Of a DNA stretch of 64,000 nt, positions 8,073 to 17,388 are shown in pieces. A program made the translations under genes and the position numbers. The stretch's first letter is position 1; every line of letters starts with the position of its first letter. Below the pieces are notes generated by a model that saw nothing but the letters and a program-made list of their open reading frames with translations, did not search any database and was not told the origin of the DNA. Where the stretch lies: assembly GCF_009669325.1 (NCBI RefSeq), contig NZ_SZWE01000001.1:1989501-2053500 (forward strand). Direction: 5' to 3'. This DNA is from Roseovarius bejariae. GTDB lineage: Bacteria; Pseudomonadota; Alphaproteobacteria; Rhodobacterales; Rhodobacteraceae.

Positions 8073-9212
8073 ATGGCTTGCGTGAGAATTCTTATCACCG
8101 TCAACGCAGCCTGGAACATCTGGAATTTTCGACGGCCCCTCGTCGAATCGCTGCTTGCAGATGGTCATAGGGTCACAATTCTCGCGCCAAAAGATGACAC
8201 CGTCCCAAAGCTTCAGGCCCTCGGGTGCTCTGTTCGTCACCTTGAGATGAATGCAAAGGGGCTTAATCCCCTTCAGGATACAAAATTGCTACTCCGTCTA
8301 CGCCAACACTTCCGAGACCTGCGCCCTGACGTAATTCTGAGCTTCACGATCAAGAACAATATTTTTGGGGCGATCGCAGCCAAATCCACACGGATCCCCT
8401 TTATCCCAAATGTCACTGGCTTGGGCACGGCTTTCCTCTCGGGCGGGTTTCTGGAAAAGGTGGCGGGTATGCTTTACAAGATAGCTTTCCGTAACCTGCC
8501 GATTGTCTTCTTCCAGAATGAGGACGATCAAACATTGTTTCTCGAGCGCGGCCTTGTGACAAACAGTCAAGCGCGCCGCTTGCCGGGATCAGGCATCGAC
8601 CTCGACCGGTTCGCGGCCGCCGCCTCACCGGCGGAGGATGAAGCGCCAATCTTCTTGATGATTGCCCGACTTTTGCGGGACAAGGGGGTGATTGAATATG
8701 TCGAGGCCGCGCGCCGTGTGAAAGCGCGACACGCTCAGGCGCGCTTTCAGCTGCTTGGCGCAACAGATGCCGTAAACCGGACGGCGATTGACGGACAAAC
8801 CGTGGCAGGTTGGGAGCGCGAGGGTATCATTGAATATCTCGGTACGGTGGAGGATGTGCGCCCGATGATTGAAGCGTCACACTGCGTTGTCCTGCCTTCT
8901 TACAGAGAGGGCGCTCCGCGGACGCTTATCGAGGCGGCCGCGATGGCTCGCCCGCTCATCGCGACGGATGTTCCGGGCTGTCGCGCCGTAGTGGACGACA
9001 AAACGACGGGCTTTCTTTGTGAGGCCCGCAGCGCAGAGAGCCTTGCCGCCGCCTGTGAGGCGTTCATCAGCCTCCCATCGGAGGAGCGCGCGGCCCTGGG
9101 GTGCGCAGGTCGTGCGAAGATGGAACGCGAATACGGTCAAAATATCGTGTTGGACGCCTATCGCGCGGCTCTTCGCGACTTGGGACCCGCGACGTGCCAT
9201 GTCGCCGCATGA
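8073..9212 (+). CDS. Family 4 glycosyltransferase (CapM/WbjE-like)
   Basis: A 379-residue GT-B glycosyltransferase acting at the cytoplasmic face. The N-terminal Rossmann half contains VNAAWNIWNFRRPLVESLLA and the family-typical SFTIKNNIFGAIAAK and PFIPNVTGLGTAF. The C-terminal GT4 donor half has MIARLLRDKGVIEYVEAA and the E-x7-E motif in SYREGAPRTLIEAAAMARP. These blocks are typical of CapM-like enzymes that add GalNAc, uronate or 6-deoxy amino sugars. The ATG at 8073 is used, but GTG at 8082 has a better-placed AGGATGG and may be the true start. It is followed 31 bases later by the uronate epimerase gene. Confidence 0.9.
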   Translation: MACVRILITVNAAWNIWNFRRPLVESLLADGHRVTILAPKDDTVPKLQALGCSVRHLEMNAKGLNPLQDTKLLLRLRQHFRDLRPDVILSFTIKNNIFGAIAAKSTRIPFIPNVTGLGTAFLSGGFLEKVAGMLYKIAFRNLPIVFFQNEDDQTLFLERGLVTNSQARRLPGSGIDLDRFAAAASPAEDEAPIFLMIARLLRDKGVIEYVEAARRVKARHAQARFQLLGATDAVNRTAIDGQTVAGWEREGIIEYLGTVEDVRPMIEASHCVVLPSYREGAPRTLIEAAAMARPLIATDVPGCRAVVDDKTTGFLCEARSAESLAAACEAFISLPSEERAALGCAGRAKMEREYGQNIVLDAYRAALRDLGPATCHVAA

Positions 9213-9243
9213 ACTTCAACGTATTCAGATTGGATAAAAACGA

Positions 9244-10254
9244 ATGACACGCGTTCTTATTACGGGCACCGCGGGGTTCATCGGCTTTCATCTTGCCAAA
9301 TATTTGTTGGCAGAGGGGTTCCATGTTCACGGCTATGACGGAATGACGGATTATTATGACGTCACGCTCAAGCAAAAACGTCACGCCATGCTTTTTCAGA
9401 ATGAGAGGTTTGCGGCGACCGAAGGCCTGCTGGAGAACGAGGAGCGCCTTTGGGCCGTGGCTGAGGAGTTCGCCCCCGACGTGATCGTACATCTGGCGGC
9501 CCAGGCCGGCGTGCGCTACAGCTTGGAAAATCCGCGCGCCTATCTCGACAGCAATGTCATCGGCACCTTCAACGTGATGGAAGCGGCCCGAAAGCTTGGA
9601 GTGAACCATCTGCTGATGGCCTCGACCTCTTCGGTCTACGGGGCCAATACCGAGATGCCCTTCACGGAGACCGAGAAGGCCGACACGCAGCTGACCATTT
9701 ATGCCGCGACGAAGAAGGCAAACGAGAGCATGGCGCATGCCTATGCGCATCTCTATGATTTACCGACGACAATGTTCCGATTTTTTACCGTCTATGGCCC
9801 TTGGGGACGTCCGGATCTCGCGCTTTATAAATTCGTTGACGCAATTCTGGATGGGCGTTCAATCGATATATACAACCATGGTGATATGTACCGCGACTTC
9901 ACTTATGTCGATGATTTGGTCCGCGCGATCCGCCTATTGATTGACGCGGTGCCTGAGCGTCCCGCGGAAGGTCTTGTGCCCGATGGTGACAGCCTTTCGC
10001 CTGTGGCCCCCTACCGTGTCGTGAACATCGGCAACTCTGACAAGGTGCGGCTTCTGGATTTCGTGGACGCGATCGAGGACTGCCTCGGTCAGAAAGCACA
10101 GCGTAACTATATGGGCATGCAGACCGGCGATGTGCCAGCGACCTGGGCCAATGCGGAGCTGCTGAAGACATTGACGGGGTATCGGCCCCAGACGGATTTC
10201 CGTGACGGCATCGCGCGTTTTATCGCGTGGTATCGAGACTACTATCAGAAATAA
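9244..10254 (+). CDS. UDP-uronate 4-epimerase-like SDR (CapI-type)
   Basis: A 336-residue extended short-chain dehydrogenase of the UDP-glucuronate 4-epimerase type. The N-terminal NAD site is GTAGFIGFHLAKYL. The HLAAQAGVRYSLENP block and the catalytic YAATKK (Tyr-x3-Lys) follow, then RFFTVYGPWGRPD and YRDFTYVDDLV, all diagnostic of CapI/GalE-like epimerases. It would interconvert UDP-glucuronate and UDP-galacturonate, or the N-acetylated analogues. The next gene is a TviB-like dehydrogenase, so the pair may make an acidic amino sugar such as UDP-GalNAcA. Which of the two substrates is used cannot be read from the sequence. Confidence 0.9.
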   Translation: MTRVLITGTAGFIGFHLAKYLLAEGFHVHGYDGMTDYYDVTLKQKRHAMLFQNERFAATEGLLENEERLWAVAEEFAPDVIVHLAAQAGVRYSLENPRAYLDSNVIGTFNVMEAARKLGVNHLLMASTSSVYGANTEMPFTETEKADTQLTIYAATKKANESMAHAYAHLYDLPTTMFRFFTVYGPWGRPDLALYKFVDAILDGRSIDIYNHGDMYRDFTYVDDLVRAIRLLIDAVPERPAEGLVPDGDSLSPVAPYRVVNIGNSDKVRLLDFVDAIEDCLGQKAQRNYMGMQTGDVPATWANAELLKTLTGYRPQTDFRDGIARFIAWYRDYYQK

Positions 10255-10272
10255 GAAGGTACCAAGCGCTTC

Positions 10273-11553
10273 ATGACGCAGGATTTTGAAAACAAGACCA
10301 TCGCCGTGATTGGTCTGGGGTATGTCGGTTTGCCGCTCGCGGTGGAGTTCGGCAAGCAGCGGCCCGTCATTGGCTTCGACGTCAAACCAGAGCGCATTGC
10401 GGAGCTGCGACAGAGCCATGACGGCACGCGGGAAGTCTCCCCCGAGGACCTTGCGGCGGCCGAGCACCTGACAGTGACGGATGATCCGGCCGAGTTGCAT
10501 CGCGCCAGCATCTATATCGTGACAGTGCCCACCCCGATCAATACCGCAAAACGCCCCGACCTCACACCGCTGGAGCGCGCCTCGGAGACGGTCGGGCAGG
10601 CGCTGGAACCCGGCGATACGGTGATCTACGAATCCACAGTCTATCCCGGCGCCACAGAAGAGGTTTGCGTGCCCATCCTGGAGCGCGTCTCGGGTTTGAG
10701 TTTCAATAAGGATTTTAGCGTGGGGTATTCGCCGGAACGCATCAACCCGGGCGACACTGAACGACGCTTGCCCAATATCGTCAAAGTTACCTCCGGCTCA
10801 ACGCCAGAGGCGGCTAATCGCATCGATGCGCTCTACCGTACGATTATTCCGGCCGGAACGCATAAAGCAGAGAGCATCCGCGTAGCCGAAGCGGCGAAGG
10901 TCATTGAGAACACGCAACGTGACCTCAATATTGGCCTGATGAATGAGCTCGCCATCATCTTCAACAAGCTTGGGATTGATACCGAGGCGGTTCTGAAGGC
11001 GGCGGGCACAAAGTGGAATTTTCTGCCCTTCCGCCCCGGCCTTGTTGGAGGCCACTGCATCGGTGTGGATCCCTATTACCTTACGCACAAGGCTGAAGAG
11101 ATTGGCCACCATCCGCAGATCATCCTGTCAGGGCGTCGGATCAATGACGGCATGGGGGCCTATGTGGCAGGGCAACTCGTCAAGGCGCTGATCAAGCGCC
11201 GGATCCATGTCGAGGGCGCGCGCGTCCTGGTGCTGGGACTGACGTTCAAGGAGAACTGCCCGGATTTACGCAATACGCGCGTCATAGATGTTATTCGGGA
11301 GTTGGAAGATTTTGGCGCGGTGGTGGATGTGTATGATCCATGGGTCGATCCAGACGAGGCTCGGGCAGAGTTTGGGATTGAAATGGTCACGGCCCCAAGC
11401 GCTGGCGCCTATGACGCAATTTTGTTGGCCGTTGCGCATGCCGAGTTCAAGGAGGCGGGGGCAGGGCAACTGCGCCGGTATGGCCGCACCGGGCACGCCC
11501 TTTACGACCTGAAACACGTGCTATCGCCCACGGAGAGTGACATAAGGCTGTGA
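10273..11553 (+). CDS. UDP-sugar 6-dehydrogenase (TviB/WbpO-like)
   Basis: A 426-residue nucleotide-sugar dehydrogenase of the UDP-glucose/UDP-HexNAc dehydrogenase superfamily. It has the NAD-binding [13 protein letters not shown] near the N-terminus, [10 protein letters not shown], the central [10 protein letters not shown], and the catalytic-cysteine loop [15 protein letters not shown]. The C-terminal UDP-binding domain has [17 protein letters not shown]. Its motifs resemble the TviB/VipA and WbpO group, which oxidise UDP-GlcNAc or UDP-GalNAc to the uronic acid. Together with the epimerase 18 bases upstream it would supply an anionic sugar to the polymer. ATG at 10273 fits the start of the first beta strand. 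Confidence 0.9.
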   Translation: MTQDFENKTIAVIGLGYVGLPLAVEFGKQRPVIGFDVKPERIAELRQSHDGTREVSPEDLAAAEHLTVTDDPAELHRASIYIVTVPTPINTAKRPDLTPLERASETVGQALEPGDTVIYESTVYPGATEEVCVPILERVSGLSFNKDFSVGYSPERINPGDTERRLPNIVKVTSGSTPEAANRIDALYRTIIPAGTHKAESIRVAEAAKVIENTQRDLNIGLMNELAIIFNKLGIDTEAVLKAAGTKWNFLPFRPGLVGGHCIGVDPYYLTHKAEEIGHHPQIILSGRRINDGMGAYVAGQLVKALIKRRIHVEGARVLVLGLTFKENCPDLRNTRVIDVIRELEDFGAVVDVYDPWVDPDEARAEFGIEMVTAPSAGAYDAILLAVAHAEFKEAGAGQLRRYGRTGHALYDLKHVLSPTESDIRL

Positions 11554-11907
11554 GTTTGCGTTATCGGGACTTTGAGGCGGCAGAGTTGCCACGTGGCCAC
11601 GTTCTCGGTGCGACGTGTTTGGCCCAGCTTTCGATCAGCGTGTCGTTTGGCAAGGTTCTTCGGATGAAATTCCGTTCCGAAATCGGCGGTTCGCGGTCCC
11701 TTGAGAAACTTTCGTTGTTGATCGCTCAAGCAGCGTTTGATCGTCAGATCTTTTCCGATGATGTAGCCTTGCTGAATGGCACGGATGTCGATCGACTACA
11801 AAACCCCGGCAAACCGGTGACGTTGGAGGGGGCCAAGTGACTTTCGACAGTCCCTTTGAAAACGCCGCGGCGTCCCGCCCCCAGATGAATTGCAGATTGG
11901 TAATTTC
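11554..11907 (+). other. Region between the dehydrogenase and rmlA, no supported gene
   Basis: A 354-base gap in an otherwise tightly packed operon. An open frame of 96 codons spans 11550-11840 and begins with GTG overlapping the previous stop. I recognise no family, and it has no clear ribosome-binding site, so it may be the decayed remnant of a lost gene. It is left as non-coding with low certainty. Confidence 0.4.
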
Positions 11908-12780
11908 ATGAGCTCACGCAAAGGCATTCTCCTGGCCGGAGGCACCGGCAGTCGCCTCTACCCCGTCACGCAGGCCGTCTCGAAGCAGCTGCTGCCTGTC
12001 TACGATAAGCCTATGATCTACTACCCTCTCACCGTCTTGATGCTCGCGGGCATCCGGGAGATCGCAATTATCACCACGCCTGAGGATCAGGTCCAGTTCA
12101 AGCGCCTGCTGGGGGACGGCAGCCAGTTGGGCCTGGACTTTGTCTACATCGTCCAGGAAAAGCCCGAAGGTCTTGCGCAGGCCTATCTCTTGGCGGAGGA
12201 TTTCCTCAAGGGGGTGCCATCCGCCATGGTGCTTGGTGACAATATCTTTTTTGGCCACGGCTTGCCGGAGCTCCTCGCGCGGGCCGGATCCAAAATTGAT
12301 GGTGGAACCGTCTTCGGATACCGCGTTGCCGATCCTGAACGCTACGGTGTCATTGGCTTCGACGAAAACGGCCGTGCGCTTTCTATCATCGAGAAACCAG
12401 AGAAACCGCCATCGAACTATGCCGTGACGGGTCTCTATTTCCTCGACGGCACGGCGGCAGAGCGGGCCAGGACAGTCAGGCCATCGGGCCGTGGAGAGCT
12501 TGAGATCACTGGAGTGCTGGACACCTACCTCGCGGAGAAATCACTCGACGTTGAGTTGATGGGCCGGGGGTCTGCCTGGCTGGACACAGGGACGCACAGC
12601 TCGCTTCTTGATGCTGGGAATTTCGTGCGCACGCTTGAAGAGCGGCAGGGCATGATGGTTGGCTCGCCTGAAGAAGTCGCCTACCTTGCCGGCTGGATCA
12701 GCGAAACGGAGCTTGCACAGAGAGCAGAGATGTTCGGAAAAGGCGCCTACGGAAATGCGCTGAGAGAGTTGCTGCGATGA
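11908..12780 (+). CDS. rmlA: Glucose-1-phosphate thymidylyltransferase
   Basis: A 290-residue nucleotidyltransferase making dTDP-glucose from glucose-1-phosphate and dTTP. It begins KGILLAGGTGSRLYPVT (the signature loop). YDKPMIYYPLTVLMLAG, the LGDNIFFGHGL metal-binding segment and the GSAWLDTGTH block near residue 225 follow. The length matches the RmlA family. ATG at 11908 was preferred over an upstream TTG at 11890. No rmlB (4,6-dehydratase) is visible in the window. The product therefore presumably feeds the FdtA-like (15302) and DegT-like (21212) enzymes with the help of a dehydratase encoded elsewhere. Confidence 0.94.
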   Translation: MSSRKGILLAGGTGSRLYPVTQAVSKQLLPVYDKPMIYYPLTVLMLAGIREIAIITTPEDQVQFKRLLGDGSQLGLDFVYIVQEKPEGLAQAYLLAEDFLKGVPSAMVLGDNIFFGHGLPELLARAGSKIDGGTVFGYRVADPERYGVIGFDENGRALSIIEKPEKPPSNYAVTGLYFLDGTAAERARTVRPSGRGELEITGVLDTYLAEKSLDVELMGRGSAWLDTGTHSSLLDAGNFVRTLEERQGMMVGSPEEVAYLAGWISETELAQRAEMFGKGAYGNALRELLR

Positions 12781-12924
12781 TTTGCAGGTTGAAAGAGCAA
12801 GTCGAGGCTCGCGCCTTGGAACCTGTCGATGCCATTGAATATTCCATGATTTGCGTTAACGGGACGTTGACCCCGTTCACGCCGAGATTTTCCCTCATGA
12901 ACCCTTACAAGGCGAAATCCGGTC

Positions 12925-14748
12925 ATGATTGACGTAACGACCTGGAAAAAGGCGTGGGCGCTTCTCGATGGGCGCGAGAGGCGCAACGCCTGGATCGTGC
13001 TCGGCGTCATTATCATCGGAGCCCTGGCGGCCGCCGTGATGGTCAGCTCCGTTATGCCCTTCCTTGCAGTGCTGGCAGATCCGTCGCGCATCGATGAAAC
13101 ACCCGTGCTGGCGTGGATCTATGATGCCCTCGGCTTCACCTCCACCTACGGCTTTCTCATCGGCCTGGGCCTCGCCTCCTTTGCAGTGATTGTCCTGTCG
13201 AGCCTGATCCAGATCGCCAGGACTTGGTCCGTGGCGCGCTTCGCAATGATGAGGGTTCATTCCATCAGCCAACGACTACTGGCGACTTACCTCGCGCAGC
13301 CTTATGCCTTCTTCCTCAACCGGCATTCGGGAGAAATGGGGCCACGTGTGTTGGCTGAGGCGGAGCAGGTGGTTCAACAGTTCCTTCGCCCAGCGGCGGA
13401 GTTCATTGCCGCCTGCCTGACGACACTTGCCATCGTAGGGCTGCTGCTGTGGGTTGAGCCCGTTGTCGCTGCCATTGCCTTCGCCGTCCTTGGTGGCATT
13501 TACGGCTTCATTTACATCGGAACAAGGCGCATTCTAAAACGCCTCGGCCAGGTCCGCGTGGAGGCCAATCGCGCGCGGTTTCGGCTTGCCAACGAGAGCC
13601 TCACGGGCATCAAGGATATCAAGCTCCTCGGCCGAGAGTGGGCTTATCTCGACCGTTACTCAGGTCCGTCGATCCAAATGGCGCGGACGCAAGTCAGCGT
13701 CACCGTACTCTCGCAAGTGCCGCAATTCGTATTGCAGGCCGTAGCCCTCGGGGGGATCATTCTCCTTTGCCTTGTTATGATTGATCCTGATGGCGTCGAT
13801 TCGGGAGCCGCCCTTGGTGGGCTTCTTCCCGTACTCGGCGTCTTCGCGTTTGCTGGGCAACGCCTGATGCCCGAGCTGTCCAAGCTCTACCGGTCGCTAG
13901 CGCAGATCCAGGCGGGATCGGCGGCGGTTGATGCTGTTTATGAGGACCTCATCCTTCGCAAGAGTGCGACCAGTCTCCCGAAGACGAAGGTTGAAGGCTT
14001 AGGTCTGAGCCAATTTCTGAAGCTTGATAAGGTCTGCTACAGCTATCCAAACTCGGAACAGGCGGGTGTAAGAGACGTATCCATCACCATCCGGGCAGGT
14101 GAGAAAATCGGGATCGTCGGCACCACCGGGTCCGGAAAGACGACCCTGGCGGATGTCGTCCTTGGCCTTCTAGAGCCTGATCAGGGGACATTGGTCGCGG
14201 ACGACGCCGAGATCACCTCAGAGCAGTTGCGCTCGTGGATGCAAAGCGTGGGATACGTGCCGCAGGATATCTTTCTGACCGACGCAGCCATCGCCGAAAA
14301 TATCGCTCTCGGCGTGCCACCCGATCAGATTGACCACGATCGCATAAGCAGAGCAGCCCGCATCGCGAGGATCGATCAATTCATCGAGGACGAGTTGCCT
14401 GAGGGGTACCAGACGCATGTTGGAGAGAGGGGCGTGCGCCTCTCAGGTGGGCAGAGGCAGCGCATTGGCATCGCGCGTGCGATGTATCACGAGGCAGACC
14501 TGATCGTCTTTGACGAGGCGACAAGTGCTCTGGACAACTTGACGGAGGTGGAGGTGATGAAGGCGATCGACGCCCTTCCCGGCGACAAGACAGTGCTTAT
14601 GATCGCACACAGGCTTAGCACGGTGAAGCGCTGCGATCGCATCATCGTGTTGGACAAGGGGCGCATTGTCGGCTTTGACAGCTGGACCAACCTGATGGCG
14701 GGTAATGACACGTTCCGCAGCATCGCGAAACTGGGAGAGGCGGCATGA
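12925..14748 (+). CDS. ABC transporter with fused membrane and ATPase domains, candidate lipid-linked oligosaccharide flippase
   Basis: A 607-residue half-type ABC exporter. The N-terminal half (about 1-330) has six predicted membrane helices, the first at WIVLGVIIIGALAAAVMVSS. The ATPase half follows with Walker A GTTGSGKTT (residues 399-407), Q-loop VGYVPQDIF, signature LSGGQRQRIGIARA, Walker B LIVFDEATSALD and switch His in MIAHRLSTV. This layout and the position inside a glycan locus without any Wzx gene fit PglK-like flippases that move undecaprenyl-linked glycans across the inner membrane. Lipid A or protein export cannot be excluded by sequence. A GNAT gene overlaps its stop by four bases, so the two are translationally coupled. 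Confidence 0.88.
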   Translation: MIDVTTWKKAWALLDGRERRNAWIVLGVIIIGALAAAVMVSSVMPFLAVLADPSRIDETPVLAWIYDALGFTSTYGFLIGLGLASFAVIVLSSLIQIARTWSVARFAMMRVHSISQRLLATYLAQPYAFFLNRHSGEMGPRVLAEAEQVVQQFLRPAAEFIAACLTTLAIVGLLLWVEPVVAAIAFAVLGGIYGFIYIGTRRILKRLGQVRVEANRARFRLANESLTGIKDIKLLGREWAYLDRYSGPSIQMARTQVSVTVLSQVPQFVLQAVALGGIILLCLVMIDPDGVDSGAALGGLLPVLGVFAFAGQRLMPELSKLYRSLAQIQAGSAAVDAVYEDLILRKSATSLPKTKVEGLGLSQFLKLDKVCYSYPNSEQAGVRDVSITIRAGEKIGIVGTTGSGKTTLADVVLGLLEPDQGTLVADDAEITSEQLRSWMQSVGYVPQDIFLTDAAIAENIALGVPPDQIDHDRISRAARIARIDQFIEDELPEGYQTHVGERGVRLSGGQRQRIGIARAMYHEADLIVFDEATSALDNLTEVEVMKAIDALPGDKTVLMIAHRLSTVKRCDRIIVLDKGRIVGFDSWTNLMAGNDTFRSIAKLGEAA

Positions 14749-15305
14749 CGGACGTCTTCGTTCCTCCCGTCGTTGACTGCGTCCGTCTTCGCTTGCGTCC
14801 TGTTCGGCCCGAGGATGCCACCTATATTTACGGTCTGAGAATGAACCCAGACTATAACCGCCACCTGTCAGAGGTCACGGGCACTGTGGCAGATCAGCGT
14901 GCTTGGATTGAGCGCTACAAGGCGCGCGAGGCACAGGGGCAGGAAATCTACTACATTATCGAACGTCTCGGTGATGGTGTTCCATGCGGAACGGTCAGGT
15001 TATACGATATCGCGGCCGACAGCTTCACTTGGGGCAGCTGGATCCTAGATGAAAATAAGACGCCCAAGGCCGCACTGGAAAGTGCGGTTTTGGTCTATGT
15101 CGTGGCATTCGATCGACTTGGATGCAGTAGAGCCTTATTCGACGTGCGACGCGACAATAGTCGAACGCTTGACTTTCATCGTCGTTTCGGCGCACGCGAA
15201 ACCCGGTACGATGACTTGAATGTCTATTTTGAATACCCTCGTGCTCATTTCGAGGCCGACCAGGATGGATATATTAGCATTCTAAAACTGGAGGCCGAGA
15301 CATGA
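14745..15305 (+). CDS. GNAT-family N-acetyltransferase
   Basis: A 186-residue GCN5-related acetyltransferase. It starts with the strand typical of RimJ/PseH-like members (VRLRLRPVRPEDATYIYGLR). It carries the acetyl-CoA region around GSWILDENKTPKAALESAVL and the late helix RALFDVRRDNSRTLDFHRRF, the usual neighbour-Asn-x-Arg pattern. It overlaps the ABC transporter by ATGA and is itself overlapped by the FdtA-like gene, so all three form one translational unit. That suggests it acetylates an amino sugar of the nearby dTDP pathway, taking the place of the usual FdtC hexapeptide enzyme. This role is inference. Confidence 0.82.
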   Translation: MTDVFVPPVVDCVRLRLRPVRPEDATYIYGLRMNPDYNRHLSEVTGTVADQRAWIERYKAREAQGQEIYYIIERLGDGVPCGTVRLYDIAADSFTWGSWILDENKTPKAALESAVLVYVVAFDRLGCSRALFDVRRDNSRTLDFHRRFGARETRYDDLNVYFEYPRAHFEADQDGYISILKLEAET

Positions 15306-15718
15306 CAGAAAAGCGCGGTTTTGTCAGGGAGATTGAACTGCCGCAGATACATGATCCGAGAGGTGACCTGACCTTCGTCGAGGGCGGAAATCACTTACCA
15401 TTTGACATTGCACGGGTCTACTACCTGTACAACGTGCCCGTCGACGCCGAGCGTGGTGGACACGCCCACAAGGAGCTGGAGCAGGTCGTGTTCGCCCTAT
15501 CGGGGAGTTTCCGGATCAAGGTGGATGATGGTAACGAGCAACGCGACTACTGGCTACGCGATCCGCGTAAGGGTCTGTTAATTAGCCGTATGATCTGGCG
15601 GGAAATGGACAGCTTCAGCCAGGGGGCGGTCTGCATGGTGCTGGCGTCGCAACGATATGATGAGGCTGATTACTATAGGGTCTACGACGAATTTCTAAAA
15701 TCACTGGGACATGGATGA
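15302..15718 (+). CDS. dTDP-4-keto-6-deoxyhexose 3,4-ketoisomerase (FdtA/QdtA, WxcM-like cupin)
   Basis: A 138-residue single-domain cupin of the WxcM/FdtA family. It shows the expected order: IELPQIHDPRGDLTFVEGG, then RVYYLYNVP, then the metal-less active-site histidine block ERGGHAHKELEQVVFAL, then the GSFRIKVDDG turn and RYDEADYYRVYDEFL tail. These enzymes convert dTDP-4-keto-6-deoxyglucose to the 3-keto isomer, which a DegT-family aminotransferase then aminates to dTDP-Fuc3N or dTDP-Qui3N. The aminotransferase candidate is at 21212. Four-base overlap with the GNAT gene supports a shared pathway. FdtA versus QdtA stereochemistry is not decided here. Confidence 0.88.
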   Translation: MTEKRGFVREIELPQIHDPRGDLTFVEGGNHLPFDIARVYYLYNVPVDAERGGHAHKELEQVVFALSGSFRIKVDDGNEQRDYWLRDPRKGLLISRMIWREMDSFSQGAVCMVLASQRYDEADYYRVYDEFLKSLGHG

Positions 15719-15772
15719 TATGAGTTTCATTTCAAAAGGTCTGCGATTGCTATTTGAGGAAGTTGACTAAAG

Positions 15773-17377
15773 ATGAAACTTCTTGACTGCACCTTCCGCG
15801 ATGGTGGCTACTATAATGCTTGGGATTTTTCGCCCGCATTGATTTCCGAATATCTTCTGGCAATGAAAGCCGCCCAGATCGACGTTGTCGAACTGGGCTT
15901 CCGGTTTCTCGGCAACGATGGTTTCAAGGGAGCGTGTGCCTATACCACAGACGCGTTTTTGCAGGGGATCGCGATGCCCGATGGATTGGATGTCAGCGTG
16001 ATGGTCAACGGTGCCGATCTTTGCGCGTCTTTGGGCTGCCAAGCCGCCCTGGAACACCTGTTCCCCGAACCTGCCGCGGAATCACCTGTCGACATTGTTC
16101 GTTTCGCCTGCCATTTCCACGAGTTGCCGCACGCATTACCTGCAGCGGGCTGGCTATTTGAGCGTGGGTATCGCATTGGGTTTAACCTCATGCAGATTGC
16201 TGACCGGAGCGAGACAGAGGTAAAGGATCTTACCCTGATGGCCCGTGATTGGCCGATCGAGGTTCTGTATTTCGCGGACAGTATGGGCAGCATGACGCCG
16301 GATGATACCGCCCGCGTTACCAACTGGCTACGTTCTGGTTGGGACGGACCTCTGGGCATTCACACACACGATAATATGGGTCTTGCGCTCTCTAACACCC
16401 TGCGGGCGCATAAAGAAGGAGTGAGCTGGCTTGACTCTACAGTTACCGGCATGGGCCGTGGCCCTGGAAATGCCCGTACCGAAGAGTTAGGGATCGAGGC
16501 AGAGGCTTTACGTGATCGCAAGGCGAATTTAGTGCCACTCATGAAACTGATCCGCAAGCATTTCGCGCCGATGAAGGCAAAATACGGATGGGGCACCAAT
16601 CCTTATTACTACCTTGCGGGTAAATACGGGATCCATCCCACTTACATTCAGGAAATGCAGGGGGATACCCGCTATGACGAGGAAGATATTCTCGCCGTGA
16701 TCGATCATCTGCGTTCTGAGGGCGGGAAAAAATTCAGCCTGAATACGCTGGACGGTGCGCGGCAGTTCTATCATGGCGAGCCGCGCGGCAGTTGGAATCC
16801 GGCAGAGCTTATGCAGGGGCGCGAGGTGTTAATCCTCGGGACTGGCCCCGGTGTCGCCGCGCACCGGCAAGCGCTTGAATCCTTCATCCGCCGCGCACAG
16901 CCGCTGGTGCTTGCGATGAACACGCAATCGGCGGTGGCCCCTGAGTTGATCGATCTGCGCATCGCCTGCCATCCGGTGCGCCTTCTGGCCGATGCCGAGG
17001 CGCACGCTGAGCTTCCGCAGCCGCTGATCACCCCGGCATCGATGTTATCCGAAAGCTTGCGCGCCGAGTTCGGTGACAAGCTTCTTCTGGATTACGGGCT
17101 CGGTGTGGCGCCGGGGCATTTCGAATTCCACGTGGACCATTGCGTCGCCCCGGCCCCTCTGGTGCTAGCCTATGCGCTCGCGGTGGCCACCAGCGGACAG
17201 GCCAGCAGGATCCTCATGGCAGGGTTCGATGGATATCCTGATGGCGATCCCCGTAACGATGAAACGGCTGGTGTATTCGATGCTTACTGCAGCCATGCAC
17301 ATGAGGAACGTCTGATTTCGATTACGCCAACAAGGCACCGGCTGCGCTGTGCCAGTATCTATGCACCGAAAATCTAA
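15773..17377 (+). CDS. HMGL-type (DRE-TIM) aldolase fused to a Rossmann-like C-terminal domain
   Basis: A 534-residue two-domain protein. Residues 1 to about 330 form a DRE-TIM metallolyase barrel, with LDCTFRDGGYYNAWDFS at the N-terminus (the DRE-type loop), VVELGFR, and the metal-binding HTHDNMGLAL. This resembles 4-hydroxy-2-oxovalerate aldolases (DmpG-like). Residues about 345-534 form a separate domain beginning REVLILGTGPGVAAH with later ACHPVR, AGFDGYPDGD and SITPTRHR. It recalls MAF/DUF115-like Rossmann folds seen in nonulosonate glycosylation. The CMP-sugar synthetase gene follows 11 bases downstream, and a HAD phosphatase is close by. Together they suggest synthesis of a CMP-activated 3-deoxy-ulosonic acid by pyruvate aldol addition. 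The domain calls are firm; the pathway is inference. Confidence 0.8.
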   Translation: MKLLDCTFRDGGYYNAWDFSPALISEYLLAMKAAQIDVVELGFRFLGNDGFKGACAYTTDAFLQGIAMPDGLDVSVMVNGADLCASLGCQAALEHLFPEPAAESPVDIVRFACHFHELPHALPAAGWLFERGYRIGFNLMQIADRSETEVKDLTLMARDWPIEVLYFADSMGSMTPDDTARVTNWLRSGWDGPLGIHTHDNMGLALSNTLRAHKEGVSWLDSTVTGMGRGPGNARTEELGIEAEALRDRKANLVPLMKLIRKHFAPMKAKYGWGTNPYYYLAGKYGIHPTYIQEMQGDTRYDEEDILAVIDHLRSEGGKKFSLNTLDGARQFYHGEPRGSWNPAELMQGREVLILGTGPGVAAHRQALESFIRRAQPLVLAMNTQSAVAPELIDLRIACHPVRLLADAEAHAELPQPLITPASMLSESLRAEFGDKLLLDYGLGVAPGHFEFHVDHCVAPAPLVLAYALAVATSGQASRILMAGFDGYPDGDPRNDETAGVFDAYCSHAHEERLISITPTRHRLRCASIYAPKI

Positions 17378-17388
17378 GGCTCTCTGAA

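Noticed and set aside
9934..10500. 188-codon minus-strand frame
   Set aside because: It lies antisense to two well-defined sugar genes and has no family similarity.
11550..11840. 96-codon frame overlapping the dehydrogenase stop
   Set aside because: No recognised family, no ribosome-binding site, and unlike-coding composition; kept as non-coding.
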